In this document: in pieces, positions 46,451 through 58,219 of the stretch
How the letters are laid out: each line of letters starts with the position of its first letter
Numbering within the stretch: the stretch's first letter is position 1
From: Yamagishiella unicocca
Taxonomy: Eukaryota; Chlorophyta; Chlorophyceae; Chlamydomonadales; Volvocaceae
Length of the DNA stretch: 64,000 bases
Reading direction: 5' to 3'
Assembly: GCA_003116995.1 (NCBI GenBank)
Contig: BDSL01000100.1
Coordinates: 186,001-250,000 of the forward strand
Translations under genes and position numbers: made by a program
The notes under the pieces: generated by a model
Databases searched by the model: none
Told to the model about the DNA's origin: nothing
What the model saw: the letters and a program-made list of their open reading frames with translations, nothing else

Positions 46451-48496
46451 TTATTTGTATTCAGCTGCTTACATAGGTATACCTTACATAGGGGTACGTC
46501 AGCTAGCTGTACCTTATATAGGTGTACAGTTACATCCTTGTGTAGTTGTTGTGCCTGTACGTATCTATGCCCATTGCGCCTACTTGTAAGGGAGCAGACT
46601 AGTGGCTCGGGCCCGCCTAACGTGGACCTGGCGGTCAGTTGGAATGCTCTTTTTCAGTTTCCCGCCCGCTAATCGTCAGAGAATGGATGAAAACGGTTGG
46701 AGCGGCGATGGCGCGTTGCTGAACTCGCTCGAGAGGACTCAAGCGACGGATGCAGGTGCATGTATAAGTGGCTAACTATCCCCGACTGCTCTGCCCACGC
46801 GTTCGACGTGTGTGGTAAAGCTATTGGTGATCCGTGACGCGGGTTGACAGTCCGGTGAACAGCCTAGGCCCAGGAAATAAATGACGAGGGGGTTGTTGTT
46901 GGAACGGTTACAGAGGGGGTGTTGATGGGTGGCTTTAGGTGAGCTCCCACTGTGTAGCTGATATTGTCGGTCCCGCCCTGTCCCGCGCGCCGACGCGTAT
47001 CACAGGGCTGATCGCTGTTAGCAGCAAATAGCAGCCGCTATTGTGCATGCCCGGAAGTCCATAAAAACTTTGCGCCAATCGCCTCGGTACGACAGGTTAC
47101 GACAGCGCTGCTTCCAGTGCATCCAGTCCCCCCCGCCGACGCATCATCACCGAACCGTAGCGATACTTTTCCTTTCATCGGGAGCATCGATTCTGCCACC
47201 GTCGCGCAAGTCGGAACAACTCATTTGGGCTTGCTCGAACCTGGCAACCGTCCCATACCGTCCTAGGCCCTCCCAAGCCGGGGCTCGCACACCAGCTTTG
47301 TTATATTGCCCTATGGGTGCTCGTTGCACTTGGGTGGATGCGAAGCGCAGGCCATCAAGTAACACCGTGTGGTATTAATAACTGTTACAGTGGGCCCCGG
47401 CAGTGATGCTTGCTGTCTCCTCCGGGCTCTCGGTTATGAGGCGTCTGGGTGGTTTGCCTTTCGGAGCCGTCGGTTTTGCTTGCTTTCCTTATCTCTTTCA
47501 GTGTCAGGCGATGCGCCGGATGTATTGTCGTACCTTTTTAGGTCTAGAGCCCACTGTAACGATAACTACCGGGCCAATGCCGGTATGACAGTTGTATGAC
47601 CCTCGCTCAGTTGCCCACCTCGGCCCTTCGCACACACGCAAGGGCCAGGCACGCTAGGAGACGCAGCTTATGGCCGGAAGCTGGGAGCCTGGCCCTGGGA
47701 CGTTTGGGTTAAATGACTTTGCTAAACATACTCAACTCTGCATCTCCAAACCCTGGTTAACCGTTTTAACCGTTTGTAACCGCATTAGGCTAGTGCTGGA
47801 AGTCACCAAGGGCGGCGGTGGCGATGTTCCTGGCCCGAGTAGTATCGCAGAAGGTTACGCCAAGTACGTCGTTTTGGGCTCGCTACTGCACTGTAATCCC
47901 CCTGCTGTGCCCCAGCCTCGCAGGGCCTTCGTTATTGCCCGAGACACCCGGGACCCGTGAGCCTCCAACCATTTCCGACCTATCCTGTGTGGAGTGCCGC
48001 AGTTCTTAGCCTGGTCCAACGTAATGATTGATCGCATCTTGCTAATTATGCCCGTCATCGAATTGCCGGCCCTACCTCCTGAGTCGGGTTGGAGGGTTGC
48101 AAAGAAGCCAAGTCGGCTTTGTTTGTGCTGATACCCAAAGCATACTTCGTTTAGCCAGTTTCCAGAAAGGCACTGGGTGGTGGGCTCAATCCTTCGGAAA
48201 CCCGCTCACACGCCAGGCCGTACTACGACTGTCGCGTCATTGGCACACCTTGAGGACATGCACCCAAACTATCATAAAGTACAGTGGTTTGGGCCATCTT
48301 AGATTACCAACAATTGATTGCAACTGCTTTACTTTAGGAGCACCCACATCACAAGCTGTATTTTGAGGAGGAGACATACGAAACCGCCCCGAGGCTATAA
48401 GGGTTGAATTTAATTTAATTTATCTTGAGGTTCTGTGACTTTGTTCACAACGCAAGCAAGCAACGAATAGCTGAGCTGCGAGCAGTCGGGAAGGAC
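46451..48496. other. Intergenic, LINE tail only
   Basis: Apart from the solo tail element at 47384-47560, no gene was recognised. Open frames at 47.0-48.4 kb are short and unremarkable. The UBX-like gene starts at 48497. Confidence 0.4.
47384..47560 (-). mobile_element. Solo LINE-tail sequence bounded by 12-bp inverted repeats
   Basis: It is homologous to the tail at 46000-46150. It is bounded by gttacagtgggc (47384-47395) and gcccactgtaac (47549-47560), which are exact inverse complements. It could be a foldback or MITE-like derivative of the LINE tail. Confidence 0.5.
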
Positions 48497-51400
48497 ATGG
48501 CTCTGGACGGTTTTGGAGAAAAGCTCAAGAGCTTCTTCAAATCGAAAGATGATTCAAAGTTTAAGGGACAGGGCCATAGACTTGGAACTGTTGAGGTGCG
48601 TGCGGGTAGTTGGCCCTAGGCTGCTCATTTATGGTGGGTCGCAGTGAGACGTTGAGACCCTAAGTATTGTTGCGCCCGTGAGCTGTGGTCGTCAGCTTCG
48701 CCGCAGATATCCGATTGTGTGCCGCACGGTTACCTACTTGTTCATGGGCAATCACTACCTTAAGCGACGCTTTGCGCGAAAGCGGTCCTGCCTGTGGTCT
48801 GCTATTGTAGGCAGTTTCATCTGGTAGAAAACCACATCATCAGCCATGCATCACCGATGGCAATAGGGCCAGCTGCAGGCCTCCGCTGATTGAGACCAAC
48901 TTGCCTGCCTATGCCGCCGGAAACGGCGCGCCAATGCAGCCTCCACCCCAGCCATTTGGGCCAGGTAATTTAGCGCTCCAGTTAAGGGAGGACAGGCTCG
49001 TGGAGATGGGCAGGGACAGCGTAGGGTCGACTGTTCTGGCCAAATGGCGACGATAGGAAAGAGTATTATGTTCCCAATTCGGGGATACTATTCGCTGGCT
49101 AGTTTCTCTCCTCTTCCTATGTCGTGTGGACGGGTTTTCTCGCCACCCCCCTGCACCGTGGATTTGCGGATTATCTTATACCCCCGCACTGCCACCGCCA
49201 CCCAAGCCCTTTTGTCCGCATTCTGCTGCATCGGGATCCCCAATCCCTGCCTCCCTGATCTGTGCCCTCCTGGGCTACCCCCGCACGTGCAACCCCTGCA
49301 CGTCCGCATCCCCGCCCAGCCCCTGACCCACCGACCCAGGCGCGATATCCGTTTTAGGCATACCCCGCACCACACCCTCGCCCCCTTCCCCTCATCCACC
49401 CCGGCGCCATACTCCCATCACGGGTTGGCCCTTGCCACGTACGCGAAACCCAGCCCCCCCGCGCACGGTTTTTCCTCCCCCCCGCGCGCGCCGACCATGC
49501 GTCAACTATCCTGTCCTTGTCACGTCAACGGTCTTTATGCCACCCCCCGCGCGCGCCAGCTGCACTGCCCATGTCGAGTAGCGGGGTCTTAACTCACCGT
49601 CTTCATACCGCCCCGCCGCCCCGCGCTCCGCCTCAGGCGCCACCCAGGGCGGGCGCCCCAGTGTGGTGACGTCCCGCTCCCACCGCACCGAGGACGTGGT
49701 GCTGGACGCCACCGTGATGGCCAATACCCCCACCGGCAAGGAGGCGCAGCTGGTGGCGGGGCATAACACCCCCGGCATGTCGCACGTGGGCCCGGGGTCG
49801 CCGCCGTCGTACCCATCGTCACCGCCGTACATGACGTCACCGCCGCAGGCCATCAGCCCATTCTCGCAGACCACTGGCGGTGGCGGCGGCGGCGGCCAGG
49901 GGCGGCGAGCTGGTGGTGGGCTGACGGTGGATCTGCCTCGCAGCGGCGGCGGTGGCGGCAGTGGAGGCGGCAGTGGCGGGCAGCAGGGTGGCCCCACGCG
50001 GCTGCAGTCCCGGGGGACCAGCAACCTCAGCAGCATGGTGGGTGGGCCAGAGGCGGGGAACGGGGGGGAAGGGGGTTGCACTGAGTGTGTGGTGTTCGTG
50101 TGCTGGCAGTGATGTGGGGTTGGGGGAGTGAGTTCGTTGGGGGGATGGTTCTGGGGTTACGGAAAAGAACCGGTTACTCGATGTGGGAAGTATAGCTGGT
50201 GTCGGACACCTGGACAAGCGCGCATGCTATTGGACTTGGGTTGACTGTCGAAAACATTGACCCGTTGGCTGGCGGTTATGGGACGAGGAAGAGAAAGAAA
50301 CTAATGTGCGGTAGAGTGAGGAGCGTAAGACGCAGAACCGGGGTGGCGAATGGGGACATGGGGATGCGGGATGCAATGACGCCTGGCGACGTTCAAGCCC
50401 AGCCCGTTCAGGGGGGTTGGGGGGGGGTTCGAGGGAGACCCGTGGATGTCCGAAAAAAGCGTTTAGAATAGACGTTTTTAAATGCATGCTGGAGAACTGG
50501 GTTGGGGGGGGGGCGGGATCAGCGGTCTCGTCCTCCAGGGAGGCCTTCGGCTCCAGGCAGGCCGCACTCCCCTCCGGCTGGCCATTGGTTAGCGCTCATG
50601 GCTATAGATGGTACTGGGGTGTCAGTGCCCCTCCCCTCGCTGCCCCTCCCCTCGCTGCCCCTCCCCTCGCTGCCGCCGTCACGGTGTGCGTGTGCTGGGT
50701 GGCGGCGGTGTGGGGCAGGAGGGCGGCATCCCGCCGTGCACGACGCGGCATCCCTCCGCTGAGCAGTCCTCACTCCCCCTTCCCCCCCGCCCCCCCCAGG
50801 TGTCCACCATCAGCACCCCAACAGCCGCCGAGAAGCGCATCGGCGGAGGCTTCCGCTGCCACGCGCCCCCCACTGACGGAGCCATGGCCGACTACGGCAT
50901 TGCGCTGGCGATCCCTGAGGTGGGGTTTGGGCCACCCCCCCGCCACCCCTTCCCCCCGCCACCTCTCCCCCTCCCGCCACCCCTCCCCCCCCGCCACCCG
51001 CCACCCCCCTTACTCGATTCCCATCCAGAGCCATGTGGCTCCCCTCCCCCCCATGCATCTCGAAACGTCTATATCCTAAGTGGGTTTTTTTGTGCCCGGG
51101 TTTCCTTGCACACCCCAACTTGGGGTTTATGCCACTCCCCCCTGGGTTTCCTCTCCCCCCCCCGCTCATGCTCCCACAGGCCTACGAGCTCCAGCGCTGC
51201 CTGGCACTCGTGGTGTCCTGCGCCTCCGCCGCACCCTCCGCCGCCCCCCTCGCCGCACCCTCTGCGGCCGCATCCACGTCCGCCGCTCCGGAACCATCAT
51301 CGGCACCCGCTGCGGCCGCTGCAGCCCCCCCTGGAGGCCGCTGCGGCCCCAGTACCGCGAGTGCTCGCGAGTGCTGCGAGGCGCTGCAGCGCATTCTGCG

Positions 51401-54400
51401 CAACGTGCTGACTAAGCCAGCGGAGACCAAGTACAGGTGGGGCTAGGGGGCTGGGCTGAAGTGGGGTGGGGTGGGGTGGCATAAAAATGTTAAAAACCGT
51501 TGACGCGACAAGGACCGTGGAGTTGGGGTGGGGTGGCGAGGGGGGTGCGTTGCCGGGTGGGACGTGGGGGGCGAGGAAGGTGAGGAGGTATCCAGGAGGG
51601 GTACGACAGGCAGGGGCTACAGAGGAGGGGCACAGGTAGGGGGCACACGGGGCACCTGGGGGATTGGGGCCAGGGAGGGGCTTCGAGGAAGATCCAGGGA
51701 GGGGCTGGGAGCCGACTCCTGGATCCGTGATGTCGACCTGCGCTTTGGGTGGCGGCGAGAAGACCCGGTTATACGACACAGGAGGTGGAGGACAGGAAGT
51801 AGCCAGCCGGTAAATAGTTTCGGGATTCACGTGTTTGGGTGCGCGGGCTGGAGAACTTGGGTCGACTGGCGGAGACCGGTGGACACGGAAGGTCGACGTC
51901 GTGCTGGAGGACCTTGAAGAAACTATTAGCTGAGCTGGCGGCATTTACGGTTGGGCGCATGTGGGAGAACTTACTTGGGTTGCGGGCTGGACATGGTGGG
52001 GCGAAACGCGGCGAAGCCCGGCCGGTCCCAGCCCGCGTACCGTGGGGAGGGACGCGCCCTGCCGTGCCGTGTATCGTACTTTGCCCTGCCTCGTGCGCGC
52101 GCGAGGGGCAGACTCTGGCGCTGGAGAGGAAGCCTGGAGCGCTGGGAAACCTAGGTTGGACCGGCTAGCGTGGTGGTGGGGGCTGGAGGATTTGAACCCA
52201 CGTGTGTCGCCCTTGGCGTCCATGCAAGGGACGGTTTTTAATTCCTACGAACGTACCCGAATGGCAACCCCCTATTCCCAACGCCGCTCCTAACCGCCAA
52301 CCGTCTCAAACCGCGCGCAGACAGATTCGGCTGTCGAATCCCCGGGTGCAGGAGACGGTTGTGGGCGTGCCGGGGGCGGTGGAGTTCCTGGAGGCCGCAG
52401 GTGGGGGGGGGCGTGAGGGGGGGTGGGGGCGGGACTGCATTGGGGGGGGGAGGGGGGAGGGGGGGGGGAGTTGGGAGTGAGCGGGATTGCATTGGGGCAG
52501 GTCGTTCGGGGCTGGCTGGGCGGGGCCTACGGGCCGTGGGCGGTAACCACGTTCGGGTTTCGGAGCGGGGAGTGCGGGGCCGCGAGGGAGGGGAGCTGTG
52601 GCAGCAGGGCGGGGAGGCGGTGGCGTTCAGCGCCAGTGCGGGTATGAGGGGAGGGGTGGGGGAGGGGAGGCGGGATGATGCCAAAGGCGGGGGAGGGGAA
52701 TCTCCTCACTCTCCCCCTGCCCCGTCCTGCCCCATCCTGCCCCATCCTGCACCTCCAAGAAACGTGTGTACCAAACGTTTCCCGATCGTTTTACATTATA
52801 GTGGCGACCTACGGGTCTCCTCTCGTCCCCCTTTTGGCCCCCTCCCAGGATTCAAGATGGAATTCGCCCCGGACGACGGTAGCGAGAACGCCAACCAAGG
52901 GTGAGTCATGGTTCTGAGGCGCCGTACACGTACATACCCGACGGGTAGAGGTGGTCAGACGGGCGGACCAGCAGTCTGCGGCCCCAAGGAGGAGCGGTGG
53001 CAGCCAACGTGGCGACATCGTACGGCGTTTGGCTTGACCCTGTTGCCGTACGTCGTACACCTCCGTACATGCCGGGTGCGCGCAGGTTCCTGGTCCTGCC
53101 GGACGAGGTGGCCCCCAGCTCGCTCGCAGAGGCCTTTCGGATCCTCTCCGCCGTCATGGCGTCACACGGCTACTCGACGGCCAATGACGCACCGCCGGTG
53201 GTGCCAGCGGCGGCGGCGCCAGCGGCGGCGGCTGTAACGTCGACTGCCGCGGCGGCTCAGACAGCGGCAGCAGCGGTGTCCTCGGTGGCGGCGGCGCCGC
53301 CCGTCGAGCGATGCACCCAGGTGAGTGGGTTTCGAGGAAGACCCGCGGATGCCAGGCAAAACATTTTAGGACAGACGCACCCAGGTGGTGGGCTGGCTGG
53401 CTGGCTGGCTGGCTGGGTTGTGAAGCTTGTGGCTCGGTCCGCGCCACGGCCGCAGCGGGTGGAGTTCCTGGCAACGGCACAGCCTCCGTACGTCCCTGCG
53501 CGCCGCTGCTGCAACGGGGCAGGTCACCCGACCCTCGTTCCCCCAACCCGCTGCCTCCTGCGCCTCCCCCGCCGCCAGCGTCGACAGCCTCCCTCCCTCC
53601 CTCCTTCCCGGGGTCCACCCCACTCCATGCTCACAGGTGTTACTGCCAGCCGCGCCGGACGTGGAGGTGGGTGGGTCGCTGAGGGGTTGGGGCCCAGGTA
53701 GCGAGGAGGACACTGATGGGAACGAGAAGACTCCACCTTCAGCCCCCGACCCCCCTCTTCGCCCCCTCATGCCCGACCCCCCTCTTCGCCCCCTCATGCC
53801 CTACTTGTTGTAGCGCGAATCGCATAATACATTATTACGTAATGCATCGATTCGTGCGGAACCGAACGCGAGTAGATTCCCGGAGTGGTTGGTCGTTACA
53901 ACCAACGACGCCAGGAATGTGCGTTACCGCTGTAACGCGCCTGACCCGCGTTATGATCTAGAACTTGTGATAAGCACAGAATAGTCTGGTGCTGCAGAAG
54001 TTGAGCTGAAGAGTTACTACAGTAACTCTAGGTCGAAGCCTATTCTGGCGGGCGCAGCCCGACATAATGGTACGGAATTCGTGCCCCTCTTCGCCCCCTC
54101 ATGCTCTACTCCCCTCTTCGCCCCCTCATGCCCTACTCCCCTCAAAACGCTCAGTCCTCCAGCTTGGACCTCAAACACATGTTCGGAGCACTCCTCCAGC
54201 TAATACTGCGGTCCATCGACGCCCGTCCCCACGGGCGCTCCTCCCGGGCCCCCCATCTCGAAACGTCTGTCCTAAACGGTGTTTCCTTTCGTACACGGGT
54301 CTTCCTTTTACCCCCACCCACACACCCCCCCCACCCGCAACCCGCAGGTCCCCGAGTGGTTCTTCGAGCGCACCGGCGCCGACATCCGAGCACAGTGGGT

Positions 54401-55456
54401 GGCTATGGTCCGCAGCCGCGAGCAGCAGGAGCAGTTCATGACCCGGACCATGAGGGAGGTGCGCCGACAGCAGCTGCAGGTGCAGCAGGTGGCGGAGGCG
54501 GGAGGCGGGGGGGGCGCGGGCGGAGCGGCGGCAGCCAACGTGGCTACCGTGCGCGTGCGCTTCCCGGAGGGCGTGTGCCTGCAGGTAGGGGAAGCGGGGC
54601 GCAGCAGGCCGTGATGGAGCCGGGCCATTGCGTGCACAGCGCGTCTAACAAACAACCCAGGGGGGCGTTAGTAGTGGGGGCCGGGGCGTTAGTGGGTAAG
54701 GGGAAGTACAGCGTGCGCTGGGCGGGATTCGGCGGCGTTGGACGGGATCATCGGCACATGGAATTCGGAGGGGGCCTGCGCGTTAATGGGGGCCGGGGCG
54801 GCTACTGGGAGGCTGATGGGGGGATGGGAGCTGGCGCTGACGCCCGGCCCTCGCCGGGTTGTTAGGGCCCCGCCGGTCTGTCAGGTCCCCATGCGGCTGC
54901 TCCACCCTCCCGCCCTCCCGCCCGTCAACTCGCCTTGCATACCAGCAGCCGCGTCCTAGCCTTACACTCAACGCTCGACACGAACTCGGGCAGGGCACTT
55001 GGGCGATCATCTGCCAGCCTTCCAACCCATGACCCATGACCCCAACCCATGACCCATGACCCACGACCTCAACCCTTGACCCCAACCCGCGCCCTCCGTT
55101 GCCTCTGCTGCCGCTGCTGCCTCCTGGTCTGTCAGGGCCACTTCGGCGCCTCGGAGCCCGTCAGCAGGGTGTTCGAGTGGGTGTCGGAGGCGCTGCGCTC
55201 GCCCACCCTGACCTTCGAGCTCATAAAGCCAGACCGACGACCCCTCACCATCACCATCACCGCCGCCGCTCCCGGCGGCACCAAGGCGACAGCAGCTGCC
55301 TCGCGGCTCGGAGGCCCACTGACGGTGCGCGGCGCCGACCTGCTGCCTTCCATCCTCCTCAATCTGCGACCCGTGGGTCAGGAGGCGGCGGCGTTGACGG
55401 CCACCCACGTCCCCCTCATGAGCGACGCCATGCTGCGAACCACCAAGCCGCAGTAG
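48497..55456 (+). CDS. UBXN6/UBXD1-like CDC48/p97 cofactor with PUB and UBX domains, twelve exons
   Basis: Model (join): 48497-48595, 48895-48964, 49637-50037, 50800-50919, 51180-51436, 52321-52400, 52501-52641, 52849-52900, 53086-53320, 53637-53666, 54348-54584, 55136-55456; 2043 nt, 680 aa, phases consistent. The N-terminus (GFGEKLKSFFKSKDDSKFKG) resembles the p97-binding start of UBXN6. EKRIGGGFRCHAPPTD lies near residues 200-216. A PUB domain at about 290-343 (ALQRILRNVLTKPAETKYR, then IRLSNPRVQ and GAVEFLEAAG) would bind the CDC48 tail. Before the UBX is a helical segment (VPEWFFERTGADIRAQW), followed by a UBX at about 560-650 (VRVRFPEGVCLQGHFGASE, FELIKPDRRPL). Expected role: adaptor for CDC48-dependent endolysosomal, autophagic or ER quality control. 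Exon 3 contains a long Gly-rich linker. Exon 10 is a 30-nt microexon. The ATG at 48497 has a good context (GACATGG). Exon 2's acceptor and exon 7 are the least certain. Confidence 0.75.
50425..50505 (-). repeat. Intron-restricted repeat, antisense copy in UBX-like intron 3
   Basis: The minus strand reads TTCTCCAGCATGC, AAACGTCTATTCTAAACG, then CCACGGGTCTCCCTCG. This is the same block order as the copies in the TFIIIC-like gene and in UBX introns 4, 7 and 10. Confidence 0.65.
51050..51115 (+). repeat. Intron-restricted repeat in UBX-like intron 4
   Basis: Blocks catctcgaaacgtctatatc, taagtgggttttttt and cccgggtttccttg lie in the sense orientation before the acceptor at 51179. The last block also resembles minus-strand sequence at 3905-3960 in the TFIIIC-like gene. 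Confidence 0.55.
52178..52272 (-). other. tRNA-like sequence with B-box, in UBX-like intron 5
   Basis: The minus strand has ends GGGGGTT / AGCCCCC that pair over seven positions (one G-U), a perfect B-box-like GGTTCAAATCC, and a CGTCC-CTTGCAT-GGACG hairpin that would place TGC as the anticodon. The D-arm is abnormal, the T-stem has mismatches and the length is 95. It is more likely a tRNA-derived relic or SINE piece than a working tRNA. Confidence 0.25.
52755..52835 (+). repeat. Intron-restricted repeat in UBX-like intron 7
   Basis: Blocks aaacgtttcccgatcgtttt and gcgacctacgggtctcctc lie just before the acceptor at 52848. It is the closest match to the copy at 4978-5077 on the opposite strand in the TFIIIC-like gene. 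Confidence 0.65.
53325..53385 (-). repeat. Intron-restricted repeat, antisense copy in UBX-like intron 9
   Basis: On the plus strand it reads tttcgaggaagacccgcgga, then aaaacattttaggacagacg, directly after the donor at 53321. This is the reverse complement of the sense copies. Confidence 0.6.
54160..54312 (+). repeat. Intron-restricted repeat in UBX-like intron 10
   Basis: It begins with agtcctccagcttgg (about 54167), continues with catctcgaaacgtctgtcct and ends with cacgggtcttcc, in the sense orientation upstream of the acceptor at 54347. Confidence 0.6.
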
Positions 55457-58219
55457 CAGCCGCAGCGGTAGTTTGGAGCCAGGCCGCCGCACATGCGCAG
55501 CCAGCAGCGGCAGCAGTAGCGGTTTTAGGGCTTTACAACATAGCAGCACCGGGGGCATGTTTCGGAAGGACGGGCGACCTGTCGTTCAGGCTGCAGCGGG
55601 GGCCGGAAGCGCCATGTGGGACTGTGCGTGGTAGGCGAGTTGGCACCGGCGCGAAGGCGGCGTCAGTCCCTACCTGCTGAGGAGGTGACGAGGCGGCGCG
55701 ATAGACTGGGGCCTTGCGGCCCCCGCAAGGAAAGTATGTCCGTTGGGATGGCGATGCGGGTGTGGTCGGTCGGGCTGGTGGTCACATCATCGCGGCCGTC
55801 TATCCACCGGTGCCTCGGAGCGGTCCGCGCACAGCAAGCACAGCACGTGCACCCCAGGGGCTCGTCATGTGCGGTTGGTCAGAAACCGCGAGTGGAGCGG
55901 AGCGGAGTGTAGTGGAGCGGAGCAGGGGCTGGCGGGCCGGTTGCATATACGAGAAAGGTTGTGGACCCAAGTCATTGAGCGAGGGTCGCTGGCTGCAGAG
56001 CCCGGCCGCGACCGCAGGGCTGGCGCATTTCTGGGCATCTTATGCTAGCTACTTGCCACCTGTTGAGTAGAGTCGGCGATGTTTTATTAAGGGCTTTGCT
56101 ATCTTTCCATATCGGGGAGCTTGCAGCTGCGGACACGCGATGGGATAAAAATTCCCAAACTCTTAAAAAGACCCCGCTGCATGGCCGCCATCCAGCTGTT
56201 GGCGTCGGGAATATTCGATTTAGAAGGTACGGCGCTGCTTTGGTAGAGCCGCTCGGAACGAGGCGGAGTGGGGGGGTCATCCATACCTTTGCGTGTGGGT
56301 CATCCATCCTGCTGTGGTCCGTGTCCTCGTAGGCGGCGGTGTGACCGCACTCGCTCGGGATGCATCGAGCTAGCAGCAGTAGCAGCGCCGCCCATGAAGC
56401 GGCGTTATTGGTGTGATACGCATATTTGTTCCTTACGCGTTACGCATCCATCCCTCTCCCCCCGTGCCGCGGTGTGCCCCTTTTCGGCGGCTCCGTCCCT
56501 CGTTTTTGGGTGCGCCGTCCTCAAAATAACGGTACGACGGCATGTGTGTCGTACGCAATCGCGCACTGAAATACATACCCCACGCTGTTAGTTGAAGCTT
56601 GCTCTGCGGTGTTGTGTGGCGGTCTTATGCCTCGTGGGGATCTGCTTGAGCGGCGGCAGCGGCGCCGCTGGCGATGGATGGAAGCACGCCGCCGCCTTGC
56701 CCAGAGACCCCAGTGGAGTAGGTAGGTAGGTTTGTACGGGTTTACCGCCAATGTGCTCAAGTCCATGCGCATGAGAGCAGACGCAGTCATGCGCCGGCGG
56801 GTAGCAAGGTGTGCTGGATTGATGTAAGCCCCTTGAGCGGGTTTGTAGCCGCTGCACCTTTCCTGCCTTTGCTCCCTTCTATTGGCAATGCTGATTGAAC
56901 CCGAAGTGTTGCTGCGGGTGCTTGTGCTGCGGGTACCCGAAGTCCTGCTGCGGGTACTTATCGGCTGCCGGCGGGATGTGTTTCGCAACCTGGTGCTTCA
57001 GCGGTCGGTCCCTTGAGAGTCAATAAAGAAGCTACTTTAGCGAGGATGGTGATGGAGGGATACATGCGTATGGTCCTTAGACCGTATGGTCCTTAGAGTG
57101 AACTGGAAAGGGCGAGTCACCAAGCTCGCTCGCGCAGCATGCGCCGGCAGCCATCGCTCTCTCGCTGTTGTTGCCGCTGCGCAAGCTTGAGGAGCGCGTT
57201 CACTCGCTCGCTCGTTACTCGTCGCGGGCGCAGGCGGCAGCGCGCCCCCTGGTCGGCCCCCCCCCCCTCCACCCCTCTGGCGCCGCCGCAGCTTGTGTGC
57301 GCCAGTAGTAGAACTATTTGGAGCTCGCGGCTCAGAGGCCACACGTGGGCTATCTGCTATGTGTTCCATGTTTTTTATCTCCCGTAGTATGTTCCCCCCT
57401 GATAGATCGTATCCAGCCAGTAGACTAGTACAACCCAGCTGCTGCTGGCTGCTGCTGGCGTGCCGGGATGGCTGGATGCATGGAGGGTGGACATGCTGTG
57501 ATACGCCGGTGCCTGGTTGTTGCTATTCCTCGTTTTTTATTTGCAATCAGTGTCTCTGCTGCGCCTTAGCGGGCGAGGTGCAGGCGGGAGGGGACATGTG
57601 TGAGCCGTTGTGAGCACCCTGCATGCCCCGGCCTGCGATCATCACAGCCTCGCTAGACACGGCGGGCCTCCCGCACTAGCTACTGCAGCGCAAGTGGCAG
57701 CAACCAGCCACGCAGGAACCTTCAGGGCGCATCAGTAGCGGCGCTCCCTGTAATCCCTCCCGCGCCTCCCATGCACAAATAATCCGAAAGCACGGGAGAC
57801 CATCACGCTGATGGGCTGTGCACAACGGGTGGAATGTCGATAAAGATATGAAGGACGACGAGATGCATGTATGGCTCGCTCGCTTTGGCGTTCTGAACGT
57901 AAGCGACGCCGGCGGCAACCTATCCGCGGCAACCAAACTCTTCCGGCGGCAAGATGAATGTTCCTGCTTTGCAACACGTACTACTGGCTTGCCGGCACCA
58001 GAAGGGTGCGTGGGAAGGCAGCAGGCCGCGCATGGCACAGGTAGAGGGCAGCCAAGCATGTAAAGGCCATGGGATGGGGGAATTTGTGCATGTACGGCAC
58101 CATAGAGATTTGCGCAAATTTGCGCAAATTGCAAATTTGCGCTCAAATTACATACGCAGCCTTCCCGTATGCTTCGTGTCTCTACTGTTATATGTTTTGA
58201 ATTATTTTAAGTATGAACC
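55457..58219. other. Downstream of the UBX-like gene, no gene seen
   Basis: It includes the 3' UTR and about 2.5 kb without a convincing exon. Short local duplications occur (gggtcatccat near 56275-56310; ctgcgggta near 56915-56965). Palindromic tttgcgcaaa motifs cluster at 58105-58150. Confidence 0.4.

Noticed and set aside
48961..49065. Read-through of UBX-like exon 2 into an open frame
   Set aside because: A donor at 48965 matches the phase of the next exon, whereas read-through ends at a stop with no recognisable domain.
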